Shown: positions 46,084-59,870 of the stretch, piece after piece
How positions within the stretch are numbered: position 1 is the first letter of the stretch
Layout of the letters: every line of letters begins with the position of its first letter
Assembly: GCF_028453695.1 (NCBI RefSeq)
Contig: NC_135773.1
Span: 15,872,001 to 15,936,000, forward strand
Source of the DNA: Augochlora pura
Taxonomy: Eukaryota; Arthropoda; Insecta; Hymenoptera; Halictidae
Length of the DNA: 64,000 bases
Reading direction: 5' to 3'
Notes under the pieces: generated by a model
The model's database searches: none
What the model was told of the DNA's origin: nothing
What the model saw: only the letters and a program-made list of their open reading frames with translations
Translations under genes and position numbers: made by a program

Positions 46084-49000
46084 GGATATTATTTAATATA
46101 ATTATTTATATAATTTAATATAATTATAATTATTTGACACACGATTTTCTCGTTTATGACTGACAGAATTATGTTATTTTTTAAAAAAGAGCTGGAAGAC
46201 GTGAAAATTCATGCAAATTCTCATTGTTATTGATCATACGAGATCTGTAGAAGTGAACATTAATTTTGCATCGGTTCAAAAATTCCTCATAGTAAACGTG
46301 AAGTACTAATATGGTAAATTGTTGTTAATTTGAACGATTCCTTGCAATTTTTCAAACTTACACGTACCATAAATTCTTCAATGTTTTTTTGAGAAATTTC
46401 TCAATTTTCTATATAATATAAATTTCTCAAATTTCTATACAATTTCTATATATTTAGGTGTGATCAAAGAAAGTTCAGATTCAAATCACAGTACAATTAA
46501 GCAAATACAATGAGCCTAATTAAAGGACATCGACGCCTCGAATAGACAATGGCGTTCGTCGTTACCGCGACTCCTGTTTTCTTTCTTTGTATTTGTCTTT
46601 CGAGAGATGCTAATTGATTAACATCGGAGCACGGCGACAGAGATCAGCAGGTCTCGACCTCGTACCCCGGCCAAAAAGCAAAACCCACCACCGACCCCAG
46701 GTATATTGTATATAAAACCCATGCCTCACGATATAAAAATGCTATAGCGAGGCGTGGACTTTTAGAAGTGTCGCGCGGCTTTTTTCTTTCGTGGCTCGCG
46801 AGCGTACCGTATCTCGTCAATACGAATTTAACTTTAAATCTTATAGTCTGTCGACGAAGGACCAAACACGTTATCGAAGAGCTTTCCTACTCTTTTATTT
46901 TATTTTTTTATTATCTCGCGCGCACGATGTTTGGCGCGACAGCAGTGATTACGAAGTGTGTATCGTCAGTGTAATAAACGGTTCGATCGTCAAGGACGTT
47001 GAAATCCAGCCCGAGAGAAATGGCATATTATTACATTGTACTTTCCGTTTCAAGCTATGCCATGAATTCATTGAAAATATATTTTTGTTACCAGTAGCGA
47101 TCAATCAGATTGGAAATGTTCTGTTGACGATATTCGAGCTAGTTAGTTTCGGGGAACCAGGTTGCCGGCTCGAAATAATTATTAGAAACGCAATTATACC
47201 ATGTTCCTGTCGGTTGTTTAACGCTTGTGTGCTATGTTTTGTAGGTTGGGTGCTTGAACTACTGTTGACCAGGCAATTTTTTCGATTCTGATTGCATTCT
47301 CGATGTGCGCGACTGTGGTACACAGTGTATGCTAACGCGGACGCAGCCGCAATGTCGAGTGAAGTGATTGTTGGTTGTACGACACAAGAAACTGATAGCT
47401 TGAAGAATTTATTCCTAAGCAACTGCAAGTTCCTCGAGAGCAGTACATAGCGATTTTAAAATAGTCGATTCGAGTGCGGAACTGTCTGACCTTCAAGTGG
47501 ATCGTCGGAGGCTTTGATTCTGGCAGCTGTTGGGCCTAGATTGACCCAGCTAAATTTCAAGCTTTTAGCATCCAATTTAAGCCGTCGATTAATTATATTC
47601 GATCAGAAAAAGATTTAAAAATATACAGAATAAAATTACAGTCAAAATTAAATTATAAAATTTTAGTCAGGGATCATAGTTTTACAAATTAACGTTGACT
47701 TAATTTGTGAATTCTATGAGACCCAACATTAAATGAATCGGCACTTTGGAAGTGCATTCTGGAGGTCCACTTGAAGATCGATTGTTCTCGAAGCACCCTG
47801 TACAGTTACCGAAAAAAAGCAAAGCTAGCACGGTACGCTCGTCGGAGTAGATTGCTCGATGTCGATCTGTCGCACGGATGATCGGACTTCAACTCAGAGT
47901 TTAGTATCATAACGACAAAGCGAAGTATGCTGTCCTAATTTTGTACATAATCCTTGTCGTCGAGCAGAGAAGCGTGCGAATAAGAGATAAGCGGACGAAA
48001 CATCACGAGTGGATCATTAGACGAATATCTTGGACTCTGCTCGCGACGCCCGCAGAAAAAAAACGGTACCTTGAAGGGAGATCGATTCCTAGTTAATGGT
48101 TGTTAGTTCCGAACGATACTGGTGAATTACGTTCCTGTCGGCCCGGATCACCGATACGGGCCAATTGTTTTCCAAACGTTTCTTTGTAAACAGACCAGAA
48201 TCACCGATAAAATAAGTCCGCGATAGGGAGAACACACCGAGCGCGAAGCCATTGCGAAAGAATCAAGAGAGGATTAAGAGAAACCGGAAACAGGATGTTT
48301 CTTCGTGTCGAGTACCTATTTGTAAATTTAAATAGAAAATCGTCGCTTGATCCTACATGCTGTCGTGTAATAATCAATTATATCGTTGTTGTCCTTTTAA
48401 TCGTAACGTACGAGAACGTGGTGTATCGTGTATACATAATAACATAACTATATGTTTGTGTCAAATTATAACGTTGTGTCGGCGCGATGTGTACCGGAAG
48501 CTGGGACCACGGTTCCCAATGGGAGAGATGGAGCGAGATCGAGCTAGATCGTCGACGCTCCCTGTTCCCGATCTTTACGCTGGAGGCATCAAAATCGATC
48601 AATTTTAATTTTATCGTTAGTATCATTTTATATTATTTTTATCACGTCGGCACGATTGACTGAATTTATTTTGTGGTTCCTTACGGAAACGTTAATTTAT
48701 AAAATCATAGAACAAAGGAAATTTTGTTCAATATACTAAGATTCAAGAATTTGATGATCTGTAGCCATTTGTGTTGTGGTGTACGTATACACGAATGAAT
48801 TTGTTTTGTACTTTTTTCAAAGAAATTATAATCTATGAAACATCAAAGAAATCTCAAACAAGAAAGAAATAAAGTATCTTCGCGAATAGCCGTTTGCAAA
48901 AAGATCCACGTTCAATTATTCAAGAGCCATTTTTGTTACGTGTGTATTTATTATTAGTAGATCTCTTTTGTAATTTCTTACAAAAGCATTACCTTAGACA

Positions 49001-50124
49001 ATCATGGAGACAAGAAATTTGGTTCGAGATTCTAATATTTTCAAGATACAATTAAAAAATAGCCAGTTGAATAGAAATACAAAAAAAGTTGATAATTTGA
49101 GATTTCATGTGACTTGTGCACGCTTTGTGAAAGTGCCACAATCCTTGTACTGATGAGTAAATCTTGCAATTTCTTTTAAAAGCGATGATTTCAAGAATCA
49201 TAAGACAAGTAAAAAAATTCTGTTGCGCATTCTAACATTTACTAAATACAATTAAAAATGACCAGTTGCATAAAGGTGGAATTAAAACCAACAGTTTCAG
49301 ACCTCAACGACCAAATCTTATTATTTTTCGCAAAAGGAATGAATTAAAAACTAACGCAGGTGCTTCCAGAGCAAAAGTCGAATCCTCGAGAACTCTGAGC
49401 GGATTGTAAGCGTGTTGGAGCGTAGATGCCCGATCCCGCTCCCTCTAACACTCTCAATATCGTCACGTATGCACCTAGATGTGGTGTACACACTTTCTCT
49501 CTGTATCTATGTAACTAGGAGCCATGTATAGTTATAATTTTGTACAGTGAACGCTAATCGCAATTGCGCGGCGGTCGATCGTCCGCGCACGGATTCTATT
49601 TAGACAAAGATCCGCATTTTCATTGGTGAATGAATCGGATCCGATTCACTCGTGCGAGCCGCGCGCGGACAAAGACGACGACGACACACGGTACAAATTC
49701 AAATTTTATGCCTGTATTAACTAAAGAAGAGAAGTACATAGATGAACGATCAACACTTGTTCCGCGGATATATGATCGACGATATTCTCGCTACTCGCTA
49801 ATTAAAGGTATTTAGAAAAACGGCCACTTGAGGACTGGACAGGCTCGACGCGTTCCGGCGCGTCGATAGTTTGTTCCTCGCGGCGTGGAGAGCGCGCAAA
49901 ATGCAACTTGAATGCAGCTTGAGCTTGGTCCGTATGTGGATTCGACGATTTCTCGAGATTTTCTTAATTTAAGTTTTCTGTCCAATCAATGACGAGAATT
50001 TTCTCCAATTTTCTGTTTAGTTATTTACGTAATCGCACGACCGGTCACGTGACACATTCAATAATGCGTTTGTGAGACAAATATGTTTGGGTACAGATAG
50101 AAACACGAAATTCTCGAAAATTTG
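46084..50124. other. Gene-free spacer
   Basis: A 166-codon + frame (46791-47291) opens on GTG and shows no domain. A TATA-like word at 46709-46716 precedes it, but no initiator or splice support was found. 48000-49850 alternates AT-rich and mixed sequence with nothing recognised. Confidence 0.4.
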
Positions 50125-50258
50125 ACACAAACTTAAACATGTATTTCACACGAACTTAAACAATTACTTCATATGAACTGAAGCAATTACTTCACATAAA
50201 CTGAAGCAATTAATTCACATGAACTGAAGTAATTACTTCACGTTGAACAATTACTTAA
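50125..50258. repeat. Tandem array, unit about 23 bp
   Basis: Five or six copies of CACATGAACTGAAGCAATTA-like units with CTT ends. Confidence 0.75.
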
Positions 50259-50770
50259 CATAGATTTCAACATTTCTCTTAATTTTATACATTAAAAGAG
50301 ATTTGAATTCCTTTTTGTTACACAAGGAAGAAACACAGCAATGCACTGTTTCAGTGCAAAGTTATAAATGAAACAGCGTCACGGATGACACGTGACCAGT
50401 TATGTGTTACAGTGCAATGATTAGAGTTGAGATTTTGTGTATCCATGAGAAAAATGATTCCTGGGAGAATCTAAAACTGTAAATAATTTGAGAATACAGT
50501 GAGTATTATTTCCATTCCGTATGAAGATGCACAGTTTAATGACAATGACAATTAGACGAGAATTTGATCGAATCGACATGCGGACCAAGAAATTAGTTCA
50601 CGTCGACGGTTTTGTGATTGTACAGCAAAAATCAAGTGGCACTCGATGTATACTATGAAACTGACACTACCTCACCAGACACCTAATATATCTCAACCAC
50701 AAGACTGATTTTAAATAGTATTCCTAAATAGTTAAGGAAAGAGAAAATTGAAAACTAAGCGAAATGTAAT

Positions 50771-50772
<2 letters not shown>

Positions 50773-50801
<29 letters not shown>

Positions 50802-50826
50802 GTGAGTGAAAAAGAAAGAAAGGAAG
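50773..50826. repeat. GAAA/GA microsatellite
   Basis: (AAAG)n leading into (AG)n and back to (AAAG)n. Confidence 0.9.
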
Positions 50827-52749
50827 GATAGTAAAACGGGGTATTAAGTGAAGAGATGTTGCGCGTACAAATACGAGTATAGACCGTTTTATAAGTAATT
50901 TAATTAATAATAGTATCTCTACCTGTAGTTAATATTATTATGATTATCATCATTATCGTAACTACGTCGCTGCCAATGTCGAAAATTCCTACCTTGGATA
51001 AGTGAGTCGACGAAGAAATGATCCTTTGTATTATACGGTGTTTACTTGTAATTTTGCGATCATCCCCCATGTCCCTCGTCCCGCCACCCCCTCGCATACA
51101 CATACACACACGAGTTCACCATCCCTTCACCCACACCCCCGACCCTCCATTTCTCGCAATCACACACGACTCATTCGAATAAATGTTCCATCGAGTTGAC
51201 TGGTCTGTCAAAATATTTTTATTATTAAAAACTCACTGTTTAATCGTTTGCGTGCTTTTTTAATCTTACACCCCGATCCCAGATGTCATCGTTAAGCATC
51301 CTTCGATCCTCCAATTGTAAAAAATGAATTAAAACTTTTAAAAATATTTTTCTTTTCCCCTGAAAAATATTTTTATTCTAGATACTAATTTTCATTTGTT
51401 CGATAACATAGAAATATATTAATATGCTTATTAATATATCAAATTTTATGAGCATCTGAAAGCTTTGTCTGCGTCATTTTATTACTTACAAAATGACAAT
51501 TTTTACGTGCATATTCTTCTCTGTCTATGTTAATTATCAGGACACATTCCGAAATGTGTTTTCCGAAATGTCTCAGTCCCAAATTTTCGATCTCGTACCC
51601 GCGGGTCCCTAATCGCGGCCATCGTCATTAAAAACGAGTTACGTCGCGTCCGCTGACGACCAACTTTACCAATAACGAGCGACTCGCGTCGGCCAATTAA
51701 TAGGTTAGCCAATTAAGCGACGAATTCCTGGCTCGTGCCGCTGGACCATTACCCGTCTAAACAACGATTGTCGATCGTGTTAATGGATTCTGGTGAATCG
51801 ATTTGCCAATACTGATAACAGAATTCTTGATCCGAGTTAAACAAACATGCGACTTCTTTTTCAAATAATTTCAACGAAAGCGAAGGAAACTTGACGGTGT
51901 TCCGCAATTTTTCTAATTTCTTTACAGGGTTGTACTTCACGTACTAATTATTAGCATTAAAATATTAATATCGCAGACTTATCAATATTCTTTAAACCAT
52001 GACCTTCGCAACACTTCATGCTGAAAATTTTAATACTTTTTAAATATTTTATACAAATCTAAAAAAGAAGATATTAGAATAATTCATTTAATCAATTAAC
52101 TGTTGTATTCTCTGTGTGACATATGTAATTATAGCGTATATATTGGTTTTTCTTTATATTTTGATTAAATGCAACATTTTTATACGAGTATACCCGTCAG
52201 GTATAGCTGATTGTTTAATATGCACTGTTACTTACATTTTATAAACATGCAAAAGCCATAAATTCATAAATAGACCGCACAGAATTCTAGAAACTTTTCG
52301 GTTTCTAAAACTGTGCTGCATCGTTCTGTATAATGCAGTTATCTAAAATACTGCAGCTATCTAAAAATACTTTTCTCCCATCACACAGTGCTTTTGTATT
52401 TTGAAAATACGTTTCTCCGTTTCTATTGCCTTTCCAGACGTTAAAAATGTGTTTGTTCGTTTTCTTTTTAAAGTCTCTCCGATCACCTATAAATAGGCTC
52501 CTTGGTTATTTTAATATCCCCAGTGTTTCGTATCCGACCTACCTAATCTCGTAATAAAATCCGCAGGCTGCTAATCATTAATCAGATTACCTCCCGCGGA
52601 ACCCTGTGCCAACGGAACGCAGGCCGCGGTCCATTATTCGCGGAAGGGAAAGCCCGAATAAACTGTCGCGGGCCGCAGAGCGTCAATATTTTCACAACTC
52701 ATCCGAGGTTGCATCCTGCATCGTGCGACACCGGTATTGCCGGAAAAAC

Positions 52750-52960
52750 GAGAGAAGAGAGAGAGAGAGAGAGAGAAAACTGGGCAAAAACGAGGAGAGA
52801 ACGCGCGCGTCGAGCACACGAGTGCAAGGGAGGCGGAAAAGGGTGGATGGTTGAAAAACTGCTCCACTCAACCCCTCCCCCTCTTGTTCCACCCTGACCT
52901 CTTCTCGCATTCTCTCTCTCTTTTTTCTCCTTTTTCTCTCTTTTTCTCTCTTTTTCTCTC
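52750..52960. repeat. (GA)n at 52750-52777 and (TTTTTCTCTC)n at 52908-52960
   Basis: The second tract holds three exact 10-bp units at 52931-52960. The purine and pyrimidine runs are 130 bp apart and inverted with respect to each other. Confidence 0.85.
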
Positions 52961-55900
52961 ATCCATGGTGCACGAGCTGCATTCAGCTGCGCCCATTCAA
53001 TCCACCGCGCCACGGCGAGTTTCCAAAATCTAGGATTCCACACACGCCGGAAACGCGTGTGCGCGCCTGTGCGTGTGCACCAGAGGCTGCTGGCTCTGCT
53101 AAATCGTATAAGAGAGAGCGAGATAAAAGCTCTGCGCCCGTGGCACAGTGACACATTATGCCGTAATGTGGGGGCACGTGGCAGATGCGGCAGATCGAGT
53201 CCGACCGGTTGGATAGATCGGAATCCGACAACTTTTTCCAATTTTTCCGTCTGTCAGCCGAGTGCTGCGCTGTCTGCCGTTTCTTACCATCGATCCACGT
53301 GAGTCGACAGAACCGCAATTTCCAATTGTTGGTCGGCTACTCCATTGCCCTTTGATTGCGAGCCCCTTGCCGCGGATGCGACTTCGCTCAAATTTTAGTC
53401 GCGCGGCGTTGCAAATTTGTTTATTTCAAGCTTCATCGTCTCTGCTAGAAACGAATTACCTTTTTGTTCAAGATTTCCCAACTTTCTCATTTGAGCCGAT
53501 AACGCAGATTTAAAAACTACAATCTCGTTACAGTAAACTGTATAGTAAGTGTAAAATGTATTCGCATAACTTCAAATAGAGTATCACGACGAAGACACGA
53601 GTGCATCGAGACAACGCATCACCGCAGCAAAAGGTAAGAAATTAGAGATTCATCACATCGCGATCTGAATTGAAAGAAGTCATTTTACATAATATGGATT
53701 ATACCAGTAGACGCGCGCGCGCGCGTACAACGTTCCGTTCGGTGCTGTTTACTGTACTCAAAGAGTAGCAGACAGTGTTCGTTCGTGTCGCCCCAGACGT
53801 CCCGACAAAAGCTGCACCGACGCATCAAGGATTTCTTTCGCTGGCAGACGGAATAAGGACCATTTTCGAGGTCAGCCTCCGGGAAACTCGGAATCTCTGA
53901 GGCCCCTGGACCGCTTCATTGCTACCTGAAGTACCGGTGCAAAAATAGGTAAACACACGCAAGCTTGCGCTTGCTTTGGCTTCTTTGACGTCACTTGTCG
54001 GGCGGATGCAAATGCAATGTGAATATCTTGCTGTCATCAGTTTTTCCATTCGTTGCAGAAATTTGCTCGATATTTATTACAAGTTGCAAACAAGATCCAA
54101 TTTCGCAATCGATTAAATTATTGTGTATGTCAGATTTAAATAAACTGGCAATGAAACAGTCAGTGTTCTTAGTCTCGAAGAAATAATTCTAAAAGTTCGC
54201 GAAGAAAAATTGGTATAACTATTAACAGCTTATTCATAAACCATATTTTTCTACGAGATAAATATAAACGAAAATATTAGATAGTGTAACTCTAATGTTC
54301 GAAAAATATCAATCATCGAAGCAACATCAAAACGATCTTCTAACTTTGTTCAAGTTAAGCGTAAACGAAGAATTTAGAAATTAATTTCTCCTTTATGAAT
54401 TAAACGAACTGTGCCAGTCTGTACAAACCGCGATAGAAATCAGAGTAACGTAATTGGTGAAAATAGGTAGAAATTAGAAACAGATAGCTCGAAGCAATTG
54501 GAAAGGGTAACGAACGTCGCGTCGGTGTCGAAACATCCCGAACGATGTTTGCTCGAAGAAGATCGTTAACTAGACCTTAATGGGCATAGAAGAGACCGAA
54601 AATCGTCGAGTCTACGCAACTAGTTCGCCGTAAATTCTCGCTGGCCCCGTTCTCCGTTCCTCGGACGTGAAATAATGACGTCGTGTGCACGCCACGCGTC
54701 TCTAAAAGCGACGAGGACGAGAGGCAGAAGGAGCCCGAGGACCTTCTCTCCCTCTTCCGTTTCCACTTCCACGGTGGCTGCTCTCCTTTACGTGTGTATA
54801 TATGGGACGCGTGTTTTTTTGTCTTTCTGCCGGAAAAAAGCTCCTTTTATAGCGGGGAATCGCGCGTGCTGCCACGAAGAAAGAGGGATGAAAGGGATCC
54901 TGACTGGCACCCCGGGCCCCTTAGGTGGCCCGCCGTTGACAATGCACCAATCCGACGCAGCGTCCCAAGAAACGCGATACCATTTACCGGGAGAAACCCA
55001 AAATTACGTGAAATCCAGGCGCGCATGGGGCACCATGCTCGCCCACAGGGTCGCCCATTCGAGGCTCCGTGATCACCGCGTTCTACAACGAACCGGTACA
55101 ATGAGACCCGCTAACTTAGTTCCTTGAAATAGTAATCGCAGAAGCCCTGGCGAAGGACTCTCGATAACCGAAAATATCGAAATGTGCCAATTTTTTGGAA
55201 CAGCGTGAAATTCATACCTTTATCTTTTCAGTATCGTGCACATATGCCGTACAAAAAATATCAGCTCAAGAATGTTATATTTCTTAAAATTATAACATTT
55301 TTAATATTTTATATTTCGCTATTTACATGCATAATTTTCGTTTCTATTTTATCATCAAGAAACAATCTTTGTCACTGCATGTTACAGTAGACTGCAAAAG
55401 GGAGCCAGATATTACTTTTCAAGTTTGTTCTTAGCTGTTTGAGGTTGCATATTTGAAGGAAAGAATTCTTAGACAACAATCTTATCGATTCTTTTTCAGT
55501 CATTCATTGTTCTGCCTCTTTGATATTTACACACAAAACTTACTTACTTACTGGAAAGTAATTTTATTTTGTAAGAATGCTCAAAAAGGATTGAGATTTC
55601 GAAGCTACCAGAAAAATGTCGAAAAATTATAGAACAATGCATGACTAAATAACATTTACTTTAACATTAAAAAATCGTCTTTCATTACCTCGTGGAAAAA
55701 CAGGCTTTTGAGATATGTTTAAATAATAAAGTTCAAGGAAGAAGTAATCTAGGTTTTTATTTTTCCAATAATAATATGATTTCTGGAAATAATGAAATAT
55801 TATTTTCACTAAATTTTGTGATAAGGTGTATTGAAAAGAATAAAATAAAGTAGATATAAATAAATATGATTAAAAAGGGGCCTATATAAATATAAATATT

Positions 55901-57344
55901 TTAATATCTTAATTTTTCTCTAAACACACACGCAAATAACATAGCAATAGAACAGTGCTTTTCCCATCTTCATTTAAAAATATGTTACTATTGCTTATAT
56001 ATTATCCAGAGAATACTATTCAACATAGGATACTGGAATATCGTGTTCCAATCTCACTTTCAATATGCTCCCAAATAACATCCATCGTACGTCATTATGT
56101 TCGCTAATTTTCCTAAAAGATAGAGGCCACGCAAAAGGACGTTACAAAGGACGAGGCACGTCGGCAGAAACCGGTCACGATATTTTTTGAAAAACTGTGC
56201 TAATATGCTAATTACTTCCCTAAAATAGACGGCTGCCCGAGCGTAGAGGCCGCGTCACGAATCTTCCAGGAACAGACGTGAAATTCGAATTTATTGGTGC
56301 GGGTCGGAGGCGCGCGCGTCCGCCCTCAGCCCTGCCCGACGGGATCGGCTCTTAGATTCCGTAAACGGCCTAAATTTAAATGACTTCCCTTTTTACGGAA
56401 GTCAGCCTCGCTCTCGCCATATGTTAGGACAATGGAGAAAAAAATCGACGGCCCTATTTCGGGCAGCGCCGGCACGAGACGCGGCGATCCGCCCTGGGCC
56501 GTAACCTTGTCCGTGGCCATTTCGGGGCCATTTTCCTGGCGCGACCCGGACCCAATTCTAGGAACAGCTCGAAACGTGGCTAGGTTGTTCATTGTCGGGA
56601 TGGTCATCGGTCCCCGTTGTACCCATTAAAAACTGTGTTTTCCCTGAACATCTTTCTTCCCCTAGCCAGATGACCAGGTATATGTACTTCCGGAAGTGGA
56701 CGTCCATGCTGGTCGCGTTAGGATGAACTAGTTTTCAAATTCAGGGTGATTCACCTAAGTGTTTCGTCTGAATTAGTTAGTTACGCGGAGAAATAATGTT
56801 TGTTACATAGAGATATCGTAGAAACTCAAATTGCATGCAATTTTGTTATCTTACAACGGAAATGAAGGTATGAAAATCTGATTTGGTTTTTTTATGATAA
56901 TTTTATTGTGTCAGGAGAGAGTTCATATATAGTATAATATAAGACTGTAAGAATCTAGAAACTGATGTCATTGATATAGTCCTCAGCTAGTGACGACAAA
57001 CATTCGTGAATGTAAAATCCAAGTTGAAACGTTTATACCACGTTTGAGTTAATGAAAACTTACTTTCTGATTTTCTTTTATAAGAATATATATTCGTATA
57101 AAGATTACAAAAAGACATTAGACTACTTTCAGTTCATGGATCTGAACAATTATATTAAAGTATAGCCATGCATACTATTGTTCTTATACACTCATGTATA
57201 CTCATTGTTTAACTGTAGATTTATTTATTATTTACATGGTACTTTATTCTTCAAAGATATTTCTATTAATTCATAGCTTGTTATCATTCTTATTGAAATA
57301 ATTATAATTCCTTTGGTGTACGTACTTTTACAATATATATATAG

Positions 57345-57575
57345 TTAGCTCTTTGCTCACGAAGCTTTTTTAACTATAAATCTAAAATAATTTTCGTAGC
57401 TCATAATATATCCATTCCGTGTAACAAAATGCACTTTTTCTTGTGACTTGTACAAACAGTTTCATTACTTAACAATCTTTTAAATCTATGTTTTGATGGT
57501 ATAAAAATTATCTTGGGACGTAATAGAACAATTTTAGTGGTGCTTCAGCGTCACCACTCAAGTGTAAAGGGTTAG
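57345..57575. mobile_element. TTAA MITE, family 'TTTGTAC', copy 2
   Basis: The ends are TTAGCTCTTTGCTC and GTGTAAAGGGTTAG. The interior is colinear with 7636-7883, including ATAAAAATTATCTTGGGA and AGAACAATTTTAGTGGTGC. Both terminal TTAA copies carry a change, which suggests an old insertion. It stops 18 bp before another TTAA element. Confidence 0.6.
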
Positions 57576-57593
57576 ATTAGATACTTTCTGATT

Positions 57594-57776
57594 TTAACAC
57601 TGGATTTGCAGAACAATAAAATCAGCTGTTTTTTTATTAGTTCATAAAAGTAATCTTAATACATTTATTCTGACTTTTCATAAATAAATAACAAATATAC
57701 CTTTACAGTCTAAATAACCGTAAGTAAAAAGATTAGTGACCCATCATTTTCACGGGTTACATAAACCTAGTGTTAA
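57594..57776. mobile_element. TTAA MITE, TTAACACTRG type (183 bp)
   Basis: The left end TTAACACTGGATTTGCAGAA mirrors the right end, whose reverse complement reads TTAACACTAGGTTTATGTAA. Both lie within TTAA. No ORF of note. This terminal type resembles piggyBac-like MITEs known from Hymenoptera (inference from memory of the terminal motif). Confidence 0.6.
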
Positions 57777-58383
57777 AGCGAGGACGACAACCTTGAAATA
57801 TAGGAAACTACAACCTTGAGAAAACCTTCTCCGCGATCAAGGTAATTCACTCAAAATTCATATTTTTAACACGTTTCGTCGAACGGGAAACAACGATGAT
57901 CTATAGATGAAAATGTTCGTTTCGGATAACTCAACCCATATTTCCGAAACTTTCCACCGAAACAGGAGACCGAGCAGAGAAGGTGGAGGGGATGAAAAAA
58001 AGGACAATAAGTTCTGTCTCCCTTTCTCCACGGCGAGGCCCGCTCCCGGGGCCTAATTATACAGCACACGCCAAATAAATGGGCCCCGTTCCTCGAACAC
58101 CGTTGGCTCTCGGGAGTCGAATGCTCAGTTCTCGTGGCACATCTAACGATAAGTAGCCGACCATATGGCGAATCCTTTTGCCACCAGTCAAAATCGCTAG
58201 ACAGAAGTTCGGAGAGCGCCGCGACCTTCGGCCATCCTTCGTCACGAAACAACGGATCGCGGCGCAGGAACGGGGCCGTAATGACTTGTGCAACCCTTGT
58301 GCACGATGCACCCTTCTGTACTGGCGACAGGAGACGTACGAAACTAATCGGCATTCGCATGATTCCTGATCAGACAACTTAGG

Positions 58384-58484
58384 AGATTGCGGATCGGGAA
58401 ATTTAGAAAATTTCGGAGACTCCGGATCAGATAATATCAGAGACTGCAAACTAGAAAATTTCAGAGATTCCAAACTAGAAAATT
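58384..58484. repeat. Tandem array, unit about 28 bp
   Basis: Copies of GGAGACTCCGGATCAGATAA / CAGAGACTGCAAACTAGAAA. The array creates a Ser/Pro-repeat in a chance minus-strand frame. Confidence 0.6.
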
Positions 58485-59761
58485 GATGTAGCAGGACAGA
58501 AAGGCTGCAGCTAGTAGAATGCAACGTACACTACCATAGGACTGAGTAACTTGTTTTAGATTGGACCGAACGACTTGAATTATTTTAAGAGAAGAGCGCT
58601 TTGTCGAAAAACTTTTTAGAACAGTTGCGATTGATTAAAGCGACGGAGAAAATTTGACACATCCAAAGTTGTTCCTTTAATTGTCACAACACATTACACA
58701 TACACCAAGTAGTGTAAATAACATTATTGGTGCGAATTACCGGACGATCACCAACATGTTAATCATTATCATCAACTCCTCAATTTACTTATTTCACCTA
58801 ATTGTAATACTAGCAAAAATTAGTTCACACATTTGTCATCACAAGTGCTTCTCGTACACGTCAAAAAAATCGAATTGACCAAAAATTATCTGGTCGAATT
58901 TGAGGAAAGTAAGTCCGCTGTAAAGAGCGCGTCAATACTTTGTAGCGAAGTCAAATTGTTGCAATTTAAAACAATGAAAAAATGAAAAAAAAATGGACGG
59001 CAAGCATTTGTATATATCCGAAAGATTCGCAATGTAATAGCGACTAATTAACAACAAATGTAAAAACGTAGCTTGATTAACGTGAACATAATTGCAAAAT
59101 GAATGATGGAAACGGGTAGCAGTAATTCGAAACAATGAATAAGACAAAGACGATTGAAACAGAAAAATTCCTAGAATATCTTTTCTTCAAAATCCGCAGT
59201 CTAAGTAGAATCTAAGAAATAAGTAGCCGATAAAATCTCGAGATTCTAGAAAAATATTCAGAGAAGGACATTGAAAATTTGCGTAATGAGTTGTCCTTGA
59301 ACAATCCTAAACCGCTTACAATCACGGTTATGCTGCTTGCAGTAATTCAAAGAGCCTCGCAACATGTCAAAAGCCGCGATTAAACGCGGCCCCCTATACC
59401 AGAAAGTTCAAGTTTCCACGGAGATATGATAATACGATATGAAATTCAGAATTGATCTTGATAACGAAGCCCGCGATGTAATGTCCTCCTCGAAGCCGTG
59501 CCCTGTCTCTTCCACGTCGTTCGGAATACAAAATCGGACGTTTGTTACGAAGAGTGCATAATAAATCAAGAGAAACATTTCTGCGAGCTTTCGAGCGAAG
59601 CCTCGTTAGACCTCCAACAATTTCAGCGATCCGTCGACATAAGATGAACGCGTAACAATCTCGTATTAACTGCATGATCCCTTTGTCCTCGATGTTCGAT
59701 TAATTCCTTGAGAACTCGAGGCTCCTTCTGCCTTTCCATCAGTCCGCAAACGTAGGCTAAC

Positions 59762-59870
59762 TTTGTCCACTGTGCATAATAGATTGTCCACTGTAAATAA
59801 TATCTTTGTCCATTACAAATGTCAAACTGTGAGTAATAACTTTTTCCACTTGTAATAATAACTCTGACAG
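59762..59870. repeat. Degenerate tandem array, unit about 28 bp
   Basis: Recurring TTTGTCCACTGTGCATAATA-like words, about four diverged copies. Confidence 0.5.

Larger units (their letters stand above)
50259..57344. other. Gene-free spacer
   Basis: It contains the GA microsatellites, a C-rich CACACA stretch at 51080-51130, an (GC)n run at 53711-53725, and GC-rich islands at 52560-53420, 54590-55130 and 56250-56620. The frames in the islands overlap on both strands and match no family I know. 55140-56080 is AT-rich. Confidence 0.4.

Noticed and set aside
46709..47291. TATA-like word followed by a 166-codon frame
   Set aside because: The frame opens on GTG, has no ATG at its start and no recognisable domain; the TATA word is common in AT-rich spacer.
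54675..55127. 150-codon frame
   Set aside because: It opens on ATG in a GC-rich island but has no domain, has overlapping frames on both strands, and shows no splice or promoter signal.
58057..58524. Minus-strand frame with Ser/Pro repeats resembling a repeat protein
   Set aside because: The repeats are the translation of a 28-bp DNA tandem array; no signal peptide or domain is present.
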